From: Ceratodon purpureus
Lineage: Eukaryota; Streptophyta; Bryopsida; Pseudoditrichales; Ditrichaceae
NCBI GenBank assembly: GCA_014871385.1
Contig: CM026422.1
Location: forward strand, 25,218,987 to 25,282,986
Length of the DNA: 64,000 nucleotides
Reading direction: 5' to 3'
Shown here piece by piece: positions 23,171 through 33,089 of the stretch (its first letter is position 1; each line of letters opens with the position of its first letter). The translations under genes and the position numbers were made by a program. A model generated the notes under the pieces. The model worked only from the letters and a program-made list of their open reading frames with translations. It had not been told where the DNA came from and did no database searches.

Positions 23171-26100
23171 TCAATGTTGCACCCAGAACGCGGCGTGGGC
23201 AGCAAGATCCGCGGACGACTGCAGGTCCATGGGAAGACTGAGGTCGTCGTCAGAGTCATCATCCTCCTGCTCTGCTGAGATGGAGGGATCCGACTCTTGG
23301 GAGAGGTCTGCTTGCATCCTTGCAATGATGTCCATGAGGACGGCATCAGCCTCGGACACCGCCCTCAAGTGTGCCTGAGAAACAGAGCTGTCGACAGTGG
23401 ACTCCTCAGGGGAAGCCAATGGAATCTGAAAGGAGTTGAGTCTGTTCGCAAACTCTCTCGTTAAGAAGAGAGGATGAGGAACAGGATTCCAAGTAGGTGA
23501 GTTAACTCCCGTGCAGAAGAGTCCTCCCTGGTTCCAGATTGACATGAAGAGTTGGACCATCGCCGAATGTTTTTCGGGGGATCTCTTTCTCTTGAAGCGC
23601 TGCAGCTCCCGCCATGCAGCCATGCCAATCTGAACAGTAGTCTTCCACGTGCGGAATAGGACTATACCAATATGAAACTGTCCATTCCGTAAATCATACT
23701 CTACCTTTTGACACCATATCATGTACAAAAGGGTGCTGCGAATAATATCCCAAGGGGTCCTCGCAGAAATGGAACAGGCTGTGCGGCTAGCATCCCAGAG
23801 CGCATCTGGGTCCGGTTGCCTTCCCCTAGTCGTGTTAGGGGGGTCCATTTCGCCGTGGAGTGCAATCTCCCAATTTTGTAATCCCGGCTGAAGTCCGGCC
23901 AGAGCCCGAATAGTTCTTAATCGTTCCCATGCAGGTGCAACCGCTGGGCATAGAAAGAACGCATGCTCTGAGTTCTCCAGCTGGGAGCCAGAGCACAGAT
24001 TGCAGATGCCAGAGTGGCCTATCCGCTGTCTCCATTCACCAATCGGAAGGCCTCCGGATATGGTGAGCCAAAGCATCCCTGAGATGCGTCTCGGTAGCCA
24101 CTGGTGCCAGAGTCGGGAGAAATACTTCTTCCTCTGAGCCGGTGGGTAGCCTCTAGCATCCATCTCTTTGTCCCAGAGGGACTGACGAGATTGCTCTCGG
24201 ATTATGATGCGATAACCTCTCTTGGTGCTATAATCGAAGAAATGAGTCGACTGCATAACACCCTGTTTCTTCCACGCCCATTCCTTGGGGTCAAAGGGGA
24301 GATCCTTAATGACCCCTGATCGGAATGTCCAAAGAGAATTGCCTTGGATTAGTCCCACTGGGGGATTAAACCCTCTGACCTTACCGTCGCCTTCCTTCAT
24401 GATTACCCGAGCCTCCTCAAACAAGTCAGAGGGGAAAATTGTAACTGGAAGGTCTTCCCGAGTAAGGAGCTCCGAGTTATCTACTCGGCTGTAGGCATCT
24501 GCAACCCAACCATCTCCTGATGGGGCTTTGAGTATGAGAAACTGTCCTTGAGAATCAACAACCCAGTCACCAACCTTAAGCTGATGTGGTTTGGAGAGAT
24601 CCCACGGGCATTCTCGGATAATGTTGTTCCTAAGCGGAACTACATGCCAGGATCTTGTTCGCTGCTTGAGGTGTTCAACCCCAATAAAGCGGTTTGAACG
24701 TTCAATCCAAATATCCTTGATCTGATTGAAGCCTTTGACGCTCCAATTGCGGTAAAAGGAGTTCCTTTCGCTGCCGAAAGGTCTCGTTGGTCCCGCGAGC
24801 AGCTCGGTGTTAAGAAACAAGGGCTGACGGAGCATCTCAGCCCTTGTTGAGGCCTTATGCTTAGAGACTCCCGGCATTATGGAGACCCAGGCGGTCCATA
24901 TAGCCATCCAAAGTCTGGAGCCGTCTGGCTTCACTTTAGGCGCCGAGCAAAGCCAGAGGGCCGACTGGGCCCAATCCCCATCCTGACGGAATTGAAGCCT
25001 CGAGACTCTGTGTCGAATAAGAGATTTCCAGGGTTCAGGTCCCGGAGACATGGCCCTTGGTATCATCTTCGCCAATAAGGCTCTGGACTGTGCATATGGA
25101 TCAAAAATTTTGATTCCACCCTTCACGGTAGGGATAACAGCAGTGTCCCAAGCAACTTTTGCTCTCGGGTTACCTTCCGATGAGCCACTCCATATAAAGT
25201 TGCGGATGATTGCTCTGACTTTCATGAAGACTGAATTGTCAACATGAGAGCATGAAGCTAAATACCAAATACTGGCTAAGACTATTTGGTTGGAGACCAA
25301 CACTCGGGCTGGTAGAGAGAGTCTCCGAGTCGCATAGGGTGCCATCTTGCTACGGATGTTGTGCAGGATGGCGGCATCTATGTCCTTCTGGGGCAGGTCC
25401 TTCCCGAAGGGGAAACCCAAATATTTGGTTACTTCTCCCTCACTTAACCAAACCAAGCCCCTGTCAGCTCCCCATTCCCAATCTCTAACCTCATCTGAAG
25501 CCCAAATCGCCCGGGACTTGTCCCAGTTCAACTTGGCCCCGGAAGCTCCACAGAAAAGTTCTAGGACGAGGAAGACTCGTTCCATGTTCGCTTTGGTGCC
25601 TCTCAAATAGAGAGAGGTATCATCTGCAAAACATTGGACTCTGATCACCGTACCATCAGGGAGTCTGAACCCCTCGATGCCGTATACGGGATCGTTGATC
25701 ATGTAGCATAAGACGTCCGAAATGAAGAGGTAGAGGTAGGGTGCAATCGGGCACCCTTGCCTAACCGACCTCTCGAGCTTAAACTTGGGTGTCTTCTTGC
25801 CGTTGACTAGAATGGAAGTGGTAGAGTCACGGTAAAGAGCTTGTGTCCACTTTACCCACTCCTCTGAGAACCCCATCTTCCTCATCGTTGCCGAGAGAAA
25901 TGTCCAATTGACGCGGTCATACGCTTTTTCAAAATCCAGAAAAAGGATGACCAGGGGTTGCTTACTTTCTTTCGCGTAGTGTATGGACTCCTGTGCTAGT
26001 AGGACGTTATCGAGGATAAACCGTCCCTTGACGAATGCCGTTTGTGTCGGTAGAATCAGCCCTGGGAGGAGTGGTTGCAACCGATTGGCAAGCGCCTTAG

Positions 26101-27112
26101 CATGCAGCTTATATACCGCAGTCAAGACTGAAATTGGCCGGAAGTTCTTTGCCAGGGTCATCGAGCCACCCTTAGGGATGAGGCTGGTGACACCATCATT
26201 CAGATCCGGATGCAGATATCCTCGCTGGAAGGTTTCATTGAGGAGTGCCGTAAGATCCTCTCCAATAACTGGCCATAATTCCTGTAGCAGCTCCGTGGGG
26301 ATGGAGTCTGGCCCCGGAGCTTTATGCTTAGGAAGGTCGTTCAGGGCCTCTTCAACTTCAGTGAGCGTGAAGTCTTTAGTGAGGATGTCATTCATAGACT
26401 CCGTCACGATGGTGGGCACGCTCCGCAAACACTGCTCCCTGCCGGCAGTGTTGCTTTCCACCGTCTCATCTCTGGTGTAGAGACTGCTGTAGTAGCTCCG
26501 GAGGTATTTAGAGATCTCCTCTTCTGTCTTGAGAGATCTACCACCGTCCATTAGCTCTGATATCGTTGTCTTCTTCCTCCTATCTCGATAGAATTCAAAG
26601 AATTCCTTCGAGCACCGATCTCCAACAGTAATCCACTTTGCAGCGAGTTCATTCTTCGTTTTGTCCAATTTGGCCAACCTAAGCTCCTCCAGTTGAGCTT
26701 GAGCTGAATTCACCCGCTCCCATGCTTCCAAATCTGCCCAATCCTGTTGAATGTCAGCCTCAGCAGCTTCGATCTCTTTGAATTGGCTCTTATATAACTC
26801 TTTTGCCTCCGCCTTCTTGTCCTGAGTGATAAAATTACTGAGTCTCCGAATGTGCTCTAGAGCAGTAACCACCTTCTCGCTCTTCAGCAAATCCTCAGGC
26901 CAGCGCATGGCCTCCTTCCAAGCGTCTGAGAAGCGGTCTTGAGCTTCAATGTTGTGGATCAGTCCCGTATTGAAGGTCTGGTGTCTATGCCGCTTAACTC
27001 GGGAAAACGGGATCTGAAGGAAGGCAGCGGAGTGGTCCGAAACATGTCTCATGTTCGGCCAGATTCCATGCTTTCCTCCCCGTTCCTTAATTTCTGGGGA
27101 GACGTAAAATCT
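23171..27112 (-). CDS. LINE ORF2, reverse-transcriptase part (3' half of split ORF2)
   Basis: This stretch is open for 1313 codons plus stop. It begins RFYVSPEIKE, the normal continuation of the endonuclease end (LDRFYVS). RT motifs appear in order: KNFRPISVLTAVYKLHAK, QTAFVKGRFILDNVLLAQE, LFLDFEKAYDRVNW, RQGCPIAPYLYLF, the catalytic FADDT and YLGFPFG. Near the C-terminus SRLWHQWLPRRISGMLW and a CNLC...EHAFFLC knuckle match zf-RVT. No RNase H motif was seen. The upstream 227 codons lie at 31524-32204; their frame is the same once the insertion and one target duplication are discounted, giving a 1540-codon ORF2 with no stop. This suggests a young element. Confidence 0.92.
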   Translation of the reverse strand, partial: RFYVSPEIKERGGKHGIWPNMRHVSDHSAAFLQIPFSRVKRHRHQTFNTGLIHNIEAQDRFSDAWKEAMRWPEDLLKSEKVVTALEHIRRLSNFITQDKKAEAKELYKSQFKEIEAAEADIQQDWADLEAWERVNSAQAQLEELRLAKLDKTKNELAAKWITVGDRCSKEFFEFYRDRRKKTTISELMDGGRSLKTEEEISKYLRSYYSSLYTRDETVESNTAGREQCLRSVPTIVTESMNDILTKDFTLTEVEEALNDLPKHKAPGPDSIPTELLQELWPVIGEDLTALLNETFQRGYLHPDLNDGVTSLIPKGGSMTLAKNFRPISVLTAVYKLHAKALANRLQPLLPGLILPTQTAFVKGRFILDNVLLAQESIHYAKESKQPLVILFLDFEKAYDRVNWTFLSATMRKMGFSEEWVKWTQALYRDSTTSILVNGKKTPKFKLERSVRQGCPIAPYLYLFISDVLCYMINDPVYGIEGFRLPDGTVIRVQCFADDTSLYLRGTKANMERVFLVLELFCGASGAKLNWDKSRAIWASDEVRDWEWGADRGLVWLSEGEVTKYLGFPFGKDLPQKDIDAAILHNIRSKMAPYATRRLSLPARVLVSNQIVLASIWYLASCSHVDNSVFMKVRAIIRNFIWSGSSEGNPRAKVAWDTAVIPTVKGGIKIFDPYAQSRALLAKMIPRAMSPGPEPWKSLIRHRVSRLQFRQDGDWAQSALWLCSAPKVKPDGSRLWMAIWTAWVSIMPGVSKHKASTRAEMLRQPLFLNTELLAGPTRPFGSERNSFYRNWSVKGFNQIKDIWIERSNRFIGVEHLKQRTRSWHVVPLRNNIIRECPWDLSKPHQLKVGDWVVDSQGQFLILKAPSGDGWVADAYSRVDNSELLTREDLPVTIFPSDLFEEARVIMKEGDGKVRGFNPPVGLIQGNSLWTFRSGVIKDLPFDPKEWAWKKQGVMQSTHFFDYSTKRGYRIIIREQSRQSLWDKEMDARGYPPAQRKKYFSRLWHQWLPRRISGMLWLTISGGLPIGEWRQRIGHSGICNLCSGSQLENSEHAFFLCPAVAPAWERLRTIRALAGLQPGLQNWEIALHGEMDPPNTTRGRQPDPDALWDASRTACSISARTPWDIIRSTLLYMIWCQKVEYDLRNGQFHIGIVLFRTWKTTVQIGMAAWRELQRFKRKRSPEKHSAMVQLFMSIWNQGGLFCTGVNSPTWNPVPHPLFLTREFANRLNSFQIPLASPEESTVDSSVSQAHLRAVSEADAVLMDIIARMQADLSQESDPSISAEQEDDDSDDDLSLPMDLQSSADLAAHAAFWVQH

Positions 27113-27239
27113 ATCAAGCCCATGGTTGTCATAATAGACCGACCGTCCGTTAGTCCGTTAGTCCGTCATGGTGACAAGACACACCCCCGTGTCCGTCACA
27201 TAAGGAAATTGACCGGTTGACTCACGGTAAGGTTAAAAC

Positions 27240-28150
27240 GAATTTACCTAGCGCTGACTTTTGCGCGCGCTCGCGCGCGCGCCCGAGAGCAGACGGGCGC
27301 GAGCATACAGGCAGGTGCAAAAAAAAAAAAAAAAAAAAAAAATTTTTTTTTTTTTTTTTTTCGCACTCGCCCGTATGTTCGCGCCCGTCCGCACTCGCGC
27401 GCGCGCAGACGGGCGCGAACGTATCAGCGAACACGCACACAGAAACCAGCCAAAGTTCTAAAAAAAAAAAAAAAATTTTTTTTTTTTTTTTTTTTCGCAC
27501 TCGCCTGTATGTTCGCGCCCATCCGCACTCGCGCGCGCGCAGACGGGCGCGAACGTATCAGCGAACGTGCACTCACAAACCAGCCAAAGTTTTTGAAAAA
27601 AAAAAAAAAAAAAAAAAAAATTGTTTTTTTTTTTTTCGCACTCGCCCGTACGTTCGCGCCCGTCCGCACTCGCGCGCGCGCAGACGGGCGCGATCATATT
27701 AGCGAACGCGCACACAGAAACCAACCAAAGTTCTGAAAAAAAAAAAAAAATTTTTTTTTTTTTTTCGCACTCGCCCGTACGTTCGCGCCCGTACGTTCGC
27801 GCCCGTCCGCACTCGCGCGCGCGCAGACGGGCGCGAACGTATCAGCGAACGCGCACTCACAAACCAGCCAAAGTTCTGAAAAAAAAATTTTTTTTTTTTT
27901 TTTTTTTTTTTTTCGCACTCGCCCGTACGTTCGCGCCCAACCGCACTCGCGCGCGCGCAGACGGGCGCGAACGTATCAGCGAACGCGCACTCACAAACCA
28001 GCCAAAGTTCTGAAAAAAAAAAAAAAAATTTTTTTTTTTTTTTTTTTTTCGCACTCGTCCGTACGTTCGCGCCCAACCGCACTCGCGCGCGCGCAGACGG
28101 GCGCGAACGTATCAGCGAACGCGCACTCACAAACCAGCCAAAGTTCTGAA

Positions 28151-28183
<33 letters not shown>

Positions 28184-28470
28184 CGCACTCGCCCGTACGT
28201 TCGCGCCCGTCCGCACTCGCGCGCGCGCAGACGGGCGCGAACGTATCAGCGAACGCGCACTCACAAACCAGCCAAAGTTCTGAAAAAAAAAAAAAAAAAT
28301 TTTTCTTTTTTTTTCGCACTCGCCCGTACGTTCGCGCCCGTCCGCACTCGCGCGCGCGCAGACGGGCGCGAACGTATCAGCGAACACGCACACAGAAACC
28401 AGCCAAAGTTCTCAAATTTTTTTTTTCGCACTCGCCCGTATGCTCGCGCCCGTCTGCACTCGCCCGTCCG
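27240..28470. repeat. Array of about 135-bp hairpin units with A/T runs (array A)
   Basis: Roughly eight units start near 27361, 27495, 27637, 27765, 27913, 28049, 28183 and 28314. Each holds CGCACTCGCCCGTACG, the arm ACGTTCGCGCCCGTC, a CGCGCGCGCG core, the facing arm GACGGGCGCGAACGT, a spacer (CAAACCAGCCAAAGTTCTG), then A(n) followed by T(n). Each unit therefore contains a perfect 15-bp GC hairpin and an A-T palindrome. All open frames here (lysine/phenylalanine runs, RARADGRERI) are artefacts of the repeat. Confidence 0.93.
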
Positions 28471-28559
28471 CTCTCGCCCGATGGCGTGCGCCGGACTCCC
28501 ACGAAGTTGTTGTTCTTGTCATTTTGGTGCTACCCCCACCATTGAGTGCGAGCATTCGG

Positions 28560-29130
28560 GCGCTCGCACATGGGCGCGAGCAATCGCGCGCGCGCTGACG
28601 GGCGCAAGCGTATCAGCGAACGCGCACATAGAAACCAGCCAAAGTTCTGAAAAAAAAAAAAAAATTTTTTTTTTTTTTTTTTTTTTTTCGCACTCGCCCG
28701 TACGTTCGCGCCCGTCTGTACTCGCGCGCGCGCAGACGGGCGCGAACGTATCAGCGAATGCGCACTCAGAAACCAGCCAAAGTTCTGAAAAAAAAAAAAA
28801 AAAAAAATTTGTTTTTTTTTTCGCACTCGCCCGTCCGTTCGCGCCCGTCCGCACTCGCGCGCGCGCAGACGGGCGCGAACGTATCAGCGAACGCGCACTC
28901 ACAAACCAGCCAAAGTTCTGAAAAAAAAAAAAAAAAATTTTTCTTTTTTTTTCGCACCCGCCCGTACGTTCGCGCCCGTCCGCACTCGCGCGCGCAGATG
29001 GGCGCGATCGTATTAGCGAACGCGCACACAGAAACCAGCCAAAGTTCTGAATTTTTTTTTTTTTTTCGCACTCGCCCGTATGCTCGCGCCCGTCTGCACT
29101 CGCCCGTCCGCTCTCGCCCGATGGCGTGCG
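28560..29130. repeat. Hairpin-unit array B, same family as array A
   Basis: Four more units of the same design (starts near 28689, 28821, 28953, 29065) follow a short unique spacer containing CATTTTGGTGCTAC. Each has the GACGGGCGCG hairpin, CCAGCCAAAGTTCTG and A(n)T(n). The edge segment GATGGCGTGCGCCGGACT occurs at both ends (near 28481 and 29120), so the block looks duplicated. Confidence 0.9.
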
Positions 29131-29559
29131 CCGGACTTCCACCAAGTTCTTGATCATTTCATTTTGGTGCTACTTCCTCCTTTGCACTCGCCGGTATGCT
29201 CGCGCCCGAGTATTGGCGCCCGTCCGCACTCGCCTGATAGCTTGCATCGGACTTCCAGCAAGAAGGTGTTCATTGCAATTTTATGCACAAATAATTGTTG
29301 CTAGACCAAGGAGCTCAATTGCTCAGTACGCGATGTGATGGAGATCGATGAGTGATGAGAATATTTTTGTAATATGATATTAGAATTAAAGTAGTAGCAA
29401 AAGGCATAGATAATTAGATTAGTAGAAGATTTTGGAGTTAGTTTAATTTTGTTTAAACTAGTACATTTTGTGTACATTTCCACTATCTTCGCGTTGATTA
29501 AATCATAATCTATTGTAACGTCAATTCATTGTTGACTATGTCGTTCATCACACTTGATG

Positions 29560-30540
29560 GCTTTTTATCCATGACTTTTTTTTATATTTCTCCCATTCTA
29601 TCCCTTTATTTGTTGATTTTTCTATTCTTCTTCCATTCTATCTTCTCGTTTTCCTTTTCTTCTATATCCAGTGGATGATGTATTTATTTATTTTATTAGC
29701 CTTCCATTGGTCTTACATTCTATCTTTTATTTTTATATATTAAAATTTCCAATTGTCTTCCATTCTATCATCTCATCCCTTTAACTTCATTATAATTCCA
29801 TTCTATCTTCTTCTTTTCCTTTTCTTCCATTCTTAGCCTATCATGTATTTATTTATTTATTTATTCTTCCATTGGTTTCACATTCTATCTTTTATTTTTA
29901 TATATTAAAATTTCCAATTGTCTTCCATTCTATCATCTCATCCCTTTAACTTCATTATAATTCCATTCTATCTTCTTCTTTTCCTTTTCTTCCATTTCTA
30001 GTGGATGATGTATTTATTTATTTATTTATTCTTCCATTAGTCGCCCATGCCATCTTTTATTTTTATTTATTTTTCCAATTGTCTTCTATTCTATCATCTT
30101 GTTCTTTTTAAGTTCATTATTATTCCGTTTTATCTTCTTATTTTCTTTTTCTTCCATTTCTAGTGGATGATGTGTTTATTTATTTATTTATTTATTCTTC
30201 GATTAATCGCCCATTCAATCTTTTATTTTTATATATTTTTCCAATTGTCTTGTATTCTATCATCTTGTTATTTTTAACTTCATTATTATTCCATTCTATC
30301 TTCTTGTTTTCTTTTTCTTCCATTCTTAGTCTATCATGTATTTATTTATTTGTTTATTCTTCCATTAGTCACACATTCCATCTTTTATTTTTATTTATTT
30401 TTCTAATTGTCTTGTATTCTATCATTTTGTTATTTTGAAGTTCATTACTATTCCATTCTATCTTCTTGTTTTCTTTTTCTTCCATTCTTAGTCTATCATG
30501 TATTTATTTTATCATTCCAAGTCTATGATGTATTTTTTTT
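29560..30540 (+). repeat. AT-rich tandem satellite, period about 165 bp
   Basis: Blocks reading TTCCATTCTATCTTCTT recur near 29789, 29956, 30121, 30288 and 30452. Each is followed by TTCTTCCATT, a TTTA run (ATTTATTTATTTATT) and CTATCATCT. Spacings are 164-167 bases. The frames are serine/phenylalanine/isoleucine-rich and not genes. It lies inside the hAT-like element. Confidence 0.85.
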
Positions 30541-30759
30541 CCTATATTTGTTATGTAAACTTATTATATGTGCCAATTGAATGAAACATGGTAAATAAAT
30601 TTAAGAATAACATGAAATATAAGTTATTTACATATTTAATTAATGAATGCAATCATGAACAAAATATAAAACTATATTTAACAAGAATAACTTTAATAGT
30701 ACAAAAATCAGGATTCAAATCATACAAGAACATATCTACATGAGTTTTGGGAGTTCGGT

Positions 30760-30995
30760 TTCATTTCATTTTTGTGCTAGTTTTTTCTACGCACACCGAT
30801 ACGCACGCACCCAACCTCCACCAAGAAGTTGTTCATTTCATTTTGGTGCTTTATTTTTTCCTATGTACATGCCTACATGTACATGCCCAAAGGATGAACT
30901 ATCACCAAAATGAAATGAACAATTTCTTTGTGAAAGTCTCGCGCCTGAATGCTCGCGCCCGTAGGCACGCGCGCGAGCACTCTGGCGCGCGCACC

Positions 30996-31039
<44 letters not shown>

Positions 31040-31233
31040 TTTTTTTTTTTTTTTTTTTTGCGCGCGCCAGAGTGCTCGCGCGCATGCCTACGGGCGCGAG
31101 CATTCAGGCGCGAGCATGTGGGCGCGTGCACCAAAAAACCATTTTTTTTTTTTTATTTATTTTTTTTAAATTTTTTGCGCGCGCGCGCGCGCGTGCCTAC
31201 GGGCGCGAGCATTCAGGCGCGAGCACCAAAAAA

Positions 31234-31290
<57 letters not shown>

Positions 31291-31380
31291 TTTTTTTTTT
31301 TTTTTTTTGCGCGCGCGCCCGAGTGCTCGCGCGTGTGCCTACGGGCGCGAGCAAACGCGACGACGGGCGCCACCCATGGT
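30760..31380. repeat. Hairpin array C, second sequence family
   Basis: Units read GCTCGCGCCCGTAGGCACGCG, then long A and T runs, then the inverted partner (CGTGCCTACGGGCGCGAGCA). Long A(n)T(n) palindromes occur at about 31000-31060 and 31234-31308. It opens with an inverted pair of CATTTTGGTG segments at about 30839 and 30905. The architecture matches arrays A and B, but the arm sequence is different. Confidence 0.85.
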
Positions 31381-31523
31381 AAACAGTAGTAAACTGTGAG
31401 GACAGTAATTTTGCTCGCGGTCGGGAGCCCGTCCGATAACCGTCCGTCCGATAACCGTCCGTCACGTTCGTCACGTGACTACACGACAATTTTTTGGCCC
31501 GTCCGTCCATTATGACAACCATG

Positions 31524-32204
31524 ATCAAGCCGGGCCCAACAGGGGGTCGGCCTCTCTCTGTTCCAAGTGAAATGTTTGGAACCGAGGCGACAGTACTCAT
31601 CTTCGAGAAATGAATCCGTCAAGCCTAGAGAAAGAACAAGGTTAGCCCAAGCGGTCTGTTCCCTAGGACCCATGTTCTTAGCATCGAATCCTTGGCTTCT
31701 ATCGCTGCCAAGCTCCGTCATGTTGAAGTCTCCAGCGACCACCCACCCATGTACCTCGGGGAGGGAAAAGCGGTTGATCTGATTCCAAAATTGAGCTCTT
31801 AAGGTTGTAAAGTTAGGGCCATAGATATTCATAATCCCAATCCGCTGGCCATTGATGTCGAGAATCAGGTATTGGGCCCGTCCCTCTGAAATGACTCCAT
31901 AGTCAAGAACTCTCTCAGCTAGGCTCCTGGATATCGTGATTCCAGTTCCAGCCGAAAACCTGTCCGTCATTGCGTCGTACAGTGCGTTATTCCAAAAGCT
32001 TGCCCCTCCCTTGAATTGTAATTGGCTGGTGAGGTCCATACAAGACTCATGGTCCAGATGATGCTCCTGTAGCAGGATGATATCCGGCTGGGGCTCCGCT
32101 TTTCGAAAAAAGTCTCTGATCTCGGCTCTTTTCCGTATCCCTTGAATGCCTTTACCAAGGCTCCTGGTATTCAAGGTTGCCAGTGTAATCTGGTGTACAG
32201 TCAT
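31524..32204 (-). CDS. LINE ORF2, endonuclease part (5' half of split ORF2)
   Basis: These 227 codons begin MTVHQITLATLNTRSLG and contain LLQEHHLDHE, GRAQYLILDINGQRIGIMNIYGPN, WVVAGDFNMTE and KHFTWNRERP, the motif order of AP-like LINE endonucleases. The frame reads through ARLD and is then cut by the TIR element; apparent codons below 31524 belong to that element. The start codon overlaps the ORF1 stop as ATGA. With the part at 23171-27112 this makes one uninterrupted ORF2. Confidence 0.9.
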
Positions 32205-32359
32205 TCAGGGGTGAATGAAAGAGTACCCTGACTCTTGGTGGATGGCCCATCAAGGTCTTGATCAGAATCGCTGTCGTCCCCCAGGGAGGATTCTGGGCGG
32301 AAGGATTGCCTCTGTTTCTTCAGCTGAGGGCGTGAAGGAGAGGGATCATCATCTACCAT
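32201..32359 (-). CDS. LINE ORF1 C-terminal tail (5'-truncated)
   Basis: A 52-codon in-frame remnant (contains SSLGDDSDSDQDLDG, ends GTLSFTPE) stops at TGA, sharing ATGA with the start of ORF2. It is acidic and serine-rich. The gag-like body of ORF1 is absent because the LINE copy starts here. Whether the ATG at 32359 was ever a start codon is unknown; it is more likely an internal methionine. Confidence 0.6.
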   Translation of the reverse strand: MVDDDPSPSRPQLKKQRQSFRPESSLGDDSDSDQDLDGPSTKSQGTLSFTPE

Positions 32360-33089
32360 GATGAGTGGAGAGTCGGTTTCAAAGTCTATTCTTCATAAAA
32401 GTTAAGGTATTAAATGTTTGCTTGTCCTCTATGCTTCCGAGGATTGTTATAACTACTAGCTCCTCAATCTTCATGTACTCTAAGAGCTTGCTCCAGAGTA
32501 GATCATTAAATTCAATCTGATTCTACAACCTAGACACGGGTAATTGGAAGGTCTCCTCACATGGCAGAATAGGCGTTGTCCTCATGGGAAGCTTGAATAT
32601 ACAAGTTTATTTATTAAGCTGCTCAATTGACAAAATGGACTTGGCCACCTTCCCATCTTTTTTTTTTTAAGATAGTTGCACATCCTCTGGCTGTTGTAGA
32701 GCCTCATCTTCTGCATCACTTGGTGATATATCAATGAGGCTAACTATAGTGAGTGGCAATTGAACCCTCCCCTTCGTCTTCTTTGTCCTTGCAACATCAA
32801 ATGTCTTTGGTCTTTGGTTTTTGCTAGATGTTTGACAAAATCCAAAGATGTTGGCATATAGAAAGTAGACTTGGTCATCTCGACTTTCGGAAATTTTGCA
32901 CAACGTCGCTACTTTTATAATGCCCTACAACGGTCTAAAGTCTGATAAAGTCAATGCAGTCATTTGAAAAAGTATTATGAACAAGTGCATAATTTTATCA
33001 AAAAATTGCCCCAATCGCATCTACCGCCTCTACCAACACAACCCTCACGGTGCCCTCGTTTGATTCTCACCAGAGTGTGCGCAAAGTGA

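Larger units (their letters stand above)
27113..31531. mobile_element. hAT-like TIR element (27121-31523) with 8-bp duplication
   Basis: The target duplication ATCAAGCC is at 27113-27120 and 31524-31531. The ends are inverted repeats: CATGGTTGTCATAATAGACC on the left, and CATGGTTGTCATAATGGACG read inward from the right (15 perfect bases, then imperfect). An 8-bp duplication with CA...TG ends fits the hAT superfamily, as do subterminal CCGTCCG repeats near both ends. No transposase was found, so it is non-autonomous. Its 4.4 kb consists of hairpin arrays, an AT-rich satellite and little else. It sits in LINE ORF2 between the codons for LD and RFYVS. Confidence 0.88.
22514..32360 (-). mobile_element. 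Nested LINE (5'-truncated in ORF1) in tRNA-Glu, split by a TIR element
   Basis: On the minus strand the LINE runs from 32360 (inside ORF1) to 22514 (3' end at the tRNA-Glu gene), broken by a 4.4-kb insertion at 27121-31523. Order: ORF1 tail, ORF2 with AP-type endonuclease, reverse transcriptase and a C-terminal zf-RVT-like zinc knuckle, then about 650 bp of 3' UTR ending AACCCGAAGAGGGATTTTCA. This is the layout of L1-type plant LINEs. There is no poly(A) tail; the end is a small hairpin. The 5' junction does not lie in the tRNA gene but joins copy 3 of the duplicated block at about 32360, with only a few bases of shared sequence. Confidence 0.88.

Noticed and set aside
27240-29130. CRISPR-like regular repeats and many long open frames (to 212 codons)
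   Set aside because: The repeats are whole 135-bp tandem units with inverted arms and homopolymer runs, not short repeats with unique spacers. The frames are lysine/phenylalanine runs and RARADGRERI artefacts present on both strands.
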